Source: JACDET01 sp038253825
GTDB taxonomy: Bacteria; Patescibacteriota; Microgenomatia; Levybacterales; UBA12049
Length of the DNA stretch: 26,731 bases
Reading direction: 5' to 3'
Assembly (NCBI GenBank): GCA_038253825.1
Contig: JBBSGT010000017.1
Span: 1 to 26,731 of the forward strand
Shown: in pieces, positions 22,870 through 26,731 of the stretch
How the letters are laid out: each line of letters opens with the position of its first letter
Position numbering within the stretch: position 1 is the stretch's first letter
Made by a program: the position numbers and the translations under genes
Notes under the pieces: model-generated
Database searches by the model: none
Told to the model about the DNA's origin: nothing
Seen by the model: the letters and a program-made list of their open reading frames with translations, nothing else

Positions 22870-24972
22870 TTATGGATTTCCATCCCCATTATTTGTTCCA
22901 CTTCCGGAGGTATCTCCACCGTTCCCGGCAGGAGGGGTCACTGGAGGAGTCGGCGTGGTTGGTGGCGGTGTTGGAGGTCTTAGGTCATTTAGTCTTCTCT
23001 CTCGTCTTCCTCCCACGAAGGTATTCGTAAATCTGTTAAGTCTTGTCGGATCTGTGACTTTCTTCTCTAAACTATCACCCTTTAAGGTTTGGCGTGCTGC
23101 TTTTTTATCTTGTCTATAATTAACAAGACTACCTCCATGTTCAGTTCTCGCTTTCTCAAGAGCAGAGTGCTTGGCAATAGATCTCCTTCCTACAAGTGGG
23201 GTCTTCTGCCACATTCTTTGTTTCATCACAGCCAAGGATCCTTCAGGTGCACCTGTTGTTGGATTCTTATGATTTAAGCTTTCCCAAACGCCTTTGCCAG
23301 GAGCAGTGGCAGCTCCTGCCGCAAATCCGAGTCCTGCCGAAATAGTCTTGCCATAATCGCCAGAACCTTTGGCTTTCATACGTTCCTTAATCATGCCCGG
23401 AATAGTCGGCGCGAGCATGATAGCGCCAAACCCTATAAAAATGCCAAAATTTTGTACGTTTGGATTGCCTATTAATGGAGGTATAAATATACTTTGCGGC
23501 CCTGCATTGGTAGCAGGGACCGTATCCATCATGACTCTACCAAATACCAGAATAAACGCGACGAGAGGAAAAGCTGCCAAATTAGCAAACATAATCCGCA
23601 ACCATTTCTCAAAGCCGAGAGGTCTACCGGGAATTAACCCAAATATGATCCACAGTGGTCCCATAATGACAAAAATGAGAATCGTTATATATGTTTTTAA
23701 CAGTTCAAACCATAGTCTGAAGAGCGCAATAAATAATGCAATTACAATAATCAGTTTTACTATTTGCTGCGCAATCCAAAGAATAAATGCAGCTGGACAG
23801 CTGCCTAACGAGTAGAAGTGACAACCAGGATCTACGTTTAGCCCGAGTATATTTTTGACCACATCAGTGACAAGTCCGCCAAAGGCTTTGCTTACTAGTT
23901 CTGAAATATGAAGGATACCGCTATGGATTCCGCTACCCTTACAATCTGATAGGAAGAGTGTATCGGAAAAGCTAACTGGTTGATTAATTAATTGTTGGGA
24001 AACCGTATTAATTGGCGCACCGCTAATTGAAGCAACGGGTGTTTTCGCTTCCTGTACTGTAGCACCGGTGGCATTTGACACACTCGTAATCGCATTCCCT
24101 GCAGAAGAGACGGCTCCTGGTGGACAGGATGCAATTTGTGATTTTGGGGCGGCACTTGAAAGCCTTGCGATTCCTGCATATGTGGCTGTCCACATCAAAT
24201 CAATCATAAGTCCGGCGATTGCATAGGAAAACGTAATCAGTAGAATTGAGATGACGACGCGAGGAATTTGGTTTTGTAAGGTCATTACTGTACGCGGATC
24301 AACTTTGAACCGTACCATTACTCCTATACCAAGTACAACAAAAACTAATGTCAATAATACATATGAGAAATCCCGTATGATTTTCCATAAAGAAAATATT
24401 GGTTGCAACCCACAAAGCCCATAGCCACCAAATGCGTCACTGGAGCAGTCTGTTGGCTGGGTTCCTTTGGCCGTGGGGGCTGCGGGGGGTGCTTGTGCAA
24501 GTGCTGGTTTTATGATGCCGAAATTGCTTGCAAGATAATTATAATATTGCGATGAACTTACTACAGGCGTATATAGTTCGGAAACATAATTGGTCATCAC
24601 CCCAAGGGCGCCACCGATTTGCGGAGTGCTCCCATCGTTTTGACTCAATTGCTGTTGGTTGGAAACCATGCCAATTTTTCCTGTTTGCGGATTTACGCCC
24701 ACACATGACTGTTGGGAATTGGTAGGATCAACGCCTGTCAATTGACACATCAGAGCAGAAACAACATCAATCATTACCGCTTGGGTATAGGTGTGGCTAT
24801 TGCGGGGGACATTAGCATCAACATCGGGTGTGCGGAATTGTTCATACGATGCTGCTGGGGATTGCGAAGTGTTGGCCGGTGCAATTGTCTGGGCAGCAAC
24901 TGGACTGGCAACCGCGCATACCGAAAGAATGACACTAAAGATAAGAAAAAGCAAGCGGGCAGAAAATCGCAT
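22870..24972 (-). CDS. TrbL/VirB6-like T4SS membrane channel protein
   Basis: The 700 residues start with a cleavable-looking signal peptide (about 1-28, ending VAAQT), then an extracytoplasmic stretch of about 170 residues. Six or more hydrophobic helices follow, in two groups (about 200-270 and 400-530). They include TLQNQIPRVVISILLITFSYAIAGLMIDLMWTA and LIFVIMGPLWIIFGLIPGRPLGFEKWL. The second resembles the conserved GPLFI...F segment of TrbL/VirB6 proteins. The C-terminal 150 residues are soluble, basic and end in a Pro/Gly-rich tail. VirB6/TrbL forms the inner-membrane channel of the T4SS. It is the only T4SS gene here on the far side of the regulator and large-protein genes. Confidence 0.83.
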   Translation of the reverse strand: MRFSARLLFLIFSVILSVCAVASPVAAQTIAPANTSQSPAASYEQFRTPDVDANVPRNSHTYTQAVMIDVVSALMCQLTGVDPTNSQQSCVGVNPQTGKIGMVSNQQQLSQNDGSTPQIGGALGVMTNYVSELYTPVVSSSQYYNYLASNFGIIKPALAQAPPAAPTAKGTQPTDCSSDAFGGYGLCGLQPIFSLWKIIRDFSYVLLTLVFVVLGIGVMVRFKVDPRTVMTLQNQIPRVVISILLITFSYAIAGLMIDLMWTATYAGIARLSSAAPKSQIASCPPGAVSSAGNAITSVSNATGATVQEAKTPVASISGAPINTVSQQLINQPVSFSDTLFLSDCKGSGIHSGILHISELVSKAFGGLVTDVVKNILGLNVDPGCHFYSLGSCPAAFILWIAQQIVKLIIVIALFIALFRLWFELLKTYITILIFVIMGPLWIIFGLIPGRPLGFEKWLRIMFANLAAFPLVAFILVFGRVMMDTVPATNAGPQSIFIPPLIGNPNVQNFGIFIGFGAIMLAPTIPGMIKERMKAKGSGDYGKTISAGLGFAAGAATAPGKGVWESLNHKNPTTGAPEGSLAVMKQRMWQKTPLVGRRSIAKHSALEKARTEHGGSLVNYRQDKKAARQTLKGDSLEKKVTDPTRLNRFTNTFVGGRRERRLNDLRPPTPPPTTPTPPVTPPAGNGGDTSGSGTNNGDGNP

Positions 24973-25036
24973 AATTTCAGTTTGATTGATTTTAAGAATG
25001 ATGTCAAGAAGAACGAGTTTGCCTTATTTTTAAATG

Positions 25037-25123
25037 CGGAGAGAGGGGGATTCGAACCCCCGATAACCTTACGGCCATACGAGCTTTCCAAGCCCGCGCA
25101 CTCGACCACTATGCGATCCCTCC
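25037..25123 (-). tRNA. tRNA-Ser (anticodon GGA)
   Basis: The 87-nt gene has acceptor GGAGGGA/TCTCTCC, a long variable arm as expected for Ser, and a TTCGAAT T-loop. The anticodon stem CGGGC/GCTCG holds the loop TTGGAAA. The discriminator is G. The 3' CCA is not encoded. It reads UCC and UCU. Confidence 0.95.
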
Positions 25124-25278
25124 GAGATAGTTATGAGTATTGGACAATAAAAATGTTTCCTTTATAAACTTTTTATAAAGTTAATATCAAGCAATTGATA
25201 CTCTTATTCCTTATAATCATGTTGTCATTATAACGTATTATCTTGACATTTGCAGTATTTTAAGGGAGGATATGAACT
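25124..25278 (+). promoter_or_regulatory. Control region of the tail-anchored protein gene
   Basis: This 155-bp gap holds a perfect -10 TATAAT (25212-25217) and, just before it, the inverted repeat TATCAA-GCAA-TTGATA (25185-25200), which would overlap the -35. A second inverted pair, TGTCA (25223-25227) and TGACA (25244-25248), lies after it. A good Shine-Dalgarno site, GGGAGGA (25264-25270), precedes the ATG at 25279. The pattern looks like a repressible promoter, but no regulator is identified. Confidence 0.45.
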
Positions 25279-26193
25279 ATGAGTGAAGGAGGACAAGACG
25301 GCCAAAAGCTACCTACAGATCAGAGCATGAAACAGGCTCGTTTTGTTGTTCCCCCTTCTGGACCACCAGAAGATACATTAACCGGGCAACCCGAAGCATC
25401 TCCACGAGAAACGGTTACAAGAAGAATTAACCTTAAACGCGTCAGAGAGCTTTTGGCTGAAAAAAACTATAGAGAAGCACTTAAAGAAACACTCCCTGAA
25501 GGAATAGATAAGGACGAAATTGTTAAAGATGCGCTTCCACTCTTTGAAGCCTTTGCGCCAGTCTTGGAGGATGAATATGATAAGCATGAAAAAGCATCAG
25601 AAGCTAAGCGGACCTCAGAAGGTACAAATCTTGTAGATCTTGATGAAACTTCGGAGGAAAAATTACAAAATCTCTTTAATATAGTGCTTCTTTCTGGCAC
25701 GAATCCTGAAGAAGCAGCAAATGTACTTAAATCCTTAAATATTGATCCAGCACAACAAGCGGCAATTAGTAAGCAAATACTTGAAAAAGCTGCAGCATTA
25801 GACGCTGAAAAAACTTCAGCTGTCCCTGATGAGCCTATGGAGCCAGCTGAGGCTGAACGTATGACGCAGGAACTGAACTCGTTAAAGGAACAAATGAACA
25901 CAGGATTAGAAAGAATGGATGATATAGCAGATGGTGAAGTAGAACCGGACGAATCAGAAATTCCAAAAGAAAAACTTACCGACAATGCCAAAGAGTTTAT
26001 ACATAGTCGGGTACAAGGTCTTAAAGCAAGAGCACATGCATATACCACTATCACGGAAGAGTGGCTTAGGGTACCACCATCTGAATGGGGACGACGGTTG
26101 GGAAAGACGCTCTATGTCGCTGCTGTTGCAGTCTTTTTGTTAGTTCTTATAGAAATGAATTTAATTCATAAAGCAGCTGCGAAGAAAAGATAA
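25279..26193 (+). CDS. Tail-anchored acidic protein of unknown function
   Basis: Not recognised. The 304 residues have no signal peptide. A largely disordered N-terminus (1-50) is followed by acidic helical regions. A repeated helical theme occurs (for example ALPLFEAFAPVLEDEYDKHEKA, then NIVLLSGTNPEEAANVLKSLNIDPAQQ and a Glu/Met-rich coiled segment about 190-235). One transmembrane helix lies at the extreme C-terminus (about 277-297, LYVAAVAVFLLVLIEMNLI) with a basic end (KAAAKKR). This is a tail-anchor layout with the body in the cytoplasm. It has a strong Shine-Dalgarno site, unlike most genes here, and lies within the tRNA cluster. No link to the T4SS can be shown. Confidence 0.75.
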   Translation: MSEGGQDGQKLPTDQSMKQARFVVPPSGPPEDTLTGQPEASPRETVTRRINLKRVRELLAEKNYREALKETLPEGIDKDEIVKDALPLFEAFAPVLEDEYDKHEKASEAKRTSEGTNLVDLDETSEEKLQNLFNIVLLSGTNPEEAANVLKSLNIDPAQQAAISKQILEKAAALDAEKTSAVPDEPMEPAEAERMTQELNSLKEQMNTGLERMDDIADGEVEPDESEIPKEKLTDNAKEFIHSRVQGLKARAHAYTTITEEWLRVPPSEWGRRLGKTLYVAAVAVFLLVLIEMNLIHKAAAKKR

Positions 26194-26200
26194 TTTTTTG

Positions 26201-26274
26201 TACTCCCGAGAGGATTTGAACCTCCGACCTTCAGATCCGGAATCTAATGCTCTATCCAACTGAGCTACGAGAGC
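26201..26274 (-). tRNA. tRNA-Arg (anticodon CCG)
   Basis: The 74-nt gene has acceptor GCTCTCG/CGGGAGT and D-arm TAGCTCAGTTGGATAGAGC. The anticodon stem TTAGA/TCTGA holds the loop TTCCGGA, and the T-loop is TTCAAAT. The discriminator is A. CCA is not encoded. It reads CGG. Confidence 0.95.
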
Positions 26275-26316
26275 GATTTACTCTTTATTGTGTGCGAGCC
26301 CGTGGCGTTGATTCAG

Positions 26317-26407
26317 CGGAGGGAGGGGGATTCGAACCCCCGGTTCCGCTCTAAAGCGAAACGGCGGTTTTCGAAACCGCTGCACTCGACCACTATGCGA
26401 CCCCTCC
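26317..26407 (-). tRNA. tRNA-Ser (anticodon CGA)
   Basis: The 91-nt gene has acceptor GGAGGGG/TCCCTCC and a long variable arm. The anticodon stem GCGGT/ACCGC holds the loop TTCGAAA. The discriminator is G. CCA is not encoded. It is closely similar to the tRNA-Ser(GGA) at its ends, and it reads UCG. Confidence 0.95.
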
Positions 26408-26469
26408 TTGATTGTTATTCCAATTAAAAATAGCGGAAAGTCCTCCTGAGGGCGACCCCTCATTCAATG

Positions 26470-26543
26470 TACACCCGAGAAGACTTGAACTTCCGACCTC
26501 AACGTCCGCAACGTTGCGCTCTATCCAACTGAGCTACGGGTGC
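26470..26543 (-). tRNA. tRNA-Arg (anticodon GCG)
   Basis: The 74-nt gene has acceptor GCACCCG/CGGGTGT. The anticodon stem CAACG/CGTTG holds the loop TTGCGGA, so position 34 is G, not the A that is deaminated to inosine in most bacterial tRNA-Arg. The discriminator is A. CCA is not encoded. It would read CGC and CGU. Confidence 0.93.
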
Positions 26544-26617
26544 ATATCTGTAGATGTATTTTACCACAATTAGCTTCACTATGCTGATTTCCCGTATTCT
26601 AGGAACGAATGCCCCCC

Positions 26618-26731
26618 CTAGGGCATATTGAGATGCTCAGTAAAAACTTCCTGAGGTGTTTTGAATTTCAGCCGCTTTCTGGGCCTGTTATTTAACTCCC
26701 ATTCAACGTCTTTGATTTCTTCATCCGTGAT
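26618..26731 (-). CDS. IS30-family transposase, C-terminal end (runs off the window)
   Basis: The last 37 residues of a minus-strand protein are visible. The segment VEWELNNRPRKRLKFKTPQEVF is the typical IS30 transposase C-terminus (L-N-x-RPRK-x-L ... TP-x-E-x-F), downstream of the DDE catalytic core, which lies outside the window. It ends at TAG with MP*. The element's terminal inverted repeat should lie in about 26550-26615 but cannot be defined from one end. Its position next to a tRNA cluster fits insertion in a non-essential spacer. Whether it is intact is unknown. Confidence 0.75.
   Translation of the reverse strand: MTDEEIKDVEWELNNRPRKRLKFKTPQEVFTEHLNMP

Noticed and set aside
22835..23119. 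Plus-strand Gly/Val-rich 94-residue frame
   Set aside because: It is the complement of the Pro/Thr-rich tail of the TrbL-like protein. The low-complexity composition explains the open frame.
25467..26054. 195-residue minus-strand reading frame
   Set aside because: It is antisense to the tail-anchored protein gene, is dominated by Ser/Ala/Ile from the reversed codons of a Glu/Ala-rich protein, and has no start signals. The plus-strand gene has a Shine-Dalgarno site and a promoter.
26609..26626. Hairpin ATGCCC-CCCCTA-GGGCAT at the transposase stop codon
   Set aside because: There is no T-run on the minus-strand side, so it is not a convincing intrinsic terminator. It may be part of the insertion-sequence end, but that cannot be defined here.
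1..26731. CRISPR arrays, prophage or integrated plasmid ends
   Set aside because: No regularly spaced repeats, phage structural genes, integrase, relaxase or attachment-site repeats were seen. The only mobile sequence is the partial IS30 transposase at the right edge.

Overview
The window looks like a chromosomal segment around the replication origin of a small-genome bacterium of the Candidate Phyla Radiation (Patescibacteria), most likely Microgenomates-like. This placement is inferred from the gene set and protein style, not from a database search. The reasons are the oriC-linked order rpmH-dnaA-dnaN, a reduced type IV secretion system (T4SS) made of PrgI, a TraC-like protein, VirB4, TrbL and several VirB2-like pilins, short anchored proteins with Pro/Thr linkers, and many unrecognised genes. 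UGA is a stop codon (it ends dnaA), so the UGA-glycine code of Gracilibacteria/SR1 does not apply.

Layout. Positions 123-2948 (minus strand) hold a GNAT acetyltransferase, an EamA-type transporter split by a frameshift in a T7 run, and an O-antigen-ligase-like polytopic protein. Positions 2875-4896 (minus) hold the origin-linked operon jag-yidC-yidD-rnpA-rpmH; rpmH encodes only 46 residues. dnaA (4993-6351) and dnaN (6570-7679) run on the plus strand. DnaA boxes lie on both sides of dnaA, including a perfect box inside the dnaA promoter.

Positions 7681-18424 (minus) form a long T4SS and cell-wall cluster. In transcription order it has three VirB2-like pilins, a PrgI protein with a long extension, a TraC-like protein, VirB4, a membrane-anchored protein with two predicted peptidoglycan-cleaving domains, two tandem paralogous anchored proteins, another anchored protein, an NlpC/P60 hydrolase and a final anchored protein. 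Divergent from it is a plus-strand regulator with a decayed STAND-like ATPase and an OmpR-type winged helix, followed by an unrecognised 950-residue soluble protein. A TrbL/VirB6-like channel protein (22870-24972) faces them from the minus strand. No VirD4, VirB11, VirB8, VirB9 or VirB10 is visible here.

Positions 25037-26543 carry four minus-strand tRNAs, Ser(GGA), Arg(CCG), Ser(CGA) and Arg(GCG), around a tail-anchored protein of unknown function. The window ends inside a probable IS30 transposase.

The most consistent non-gene signal is the start architecture. Seven genes on both strands have a TANNNT -10 hexamer exactly 6 nt before ATG, and four more have it 7-9 nt before, which predicts leaderless or nearly leaderless mRNAs. 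A few genes instead show Shine-Dalgarno sites or stop/start overlaps. This signal also settles several start codons.
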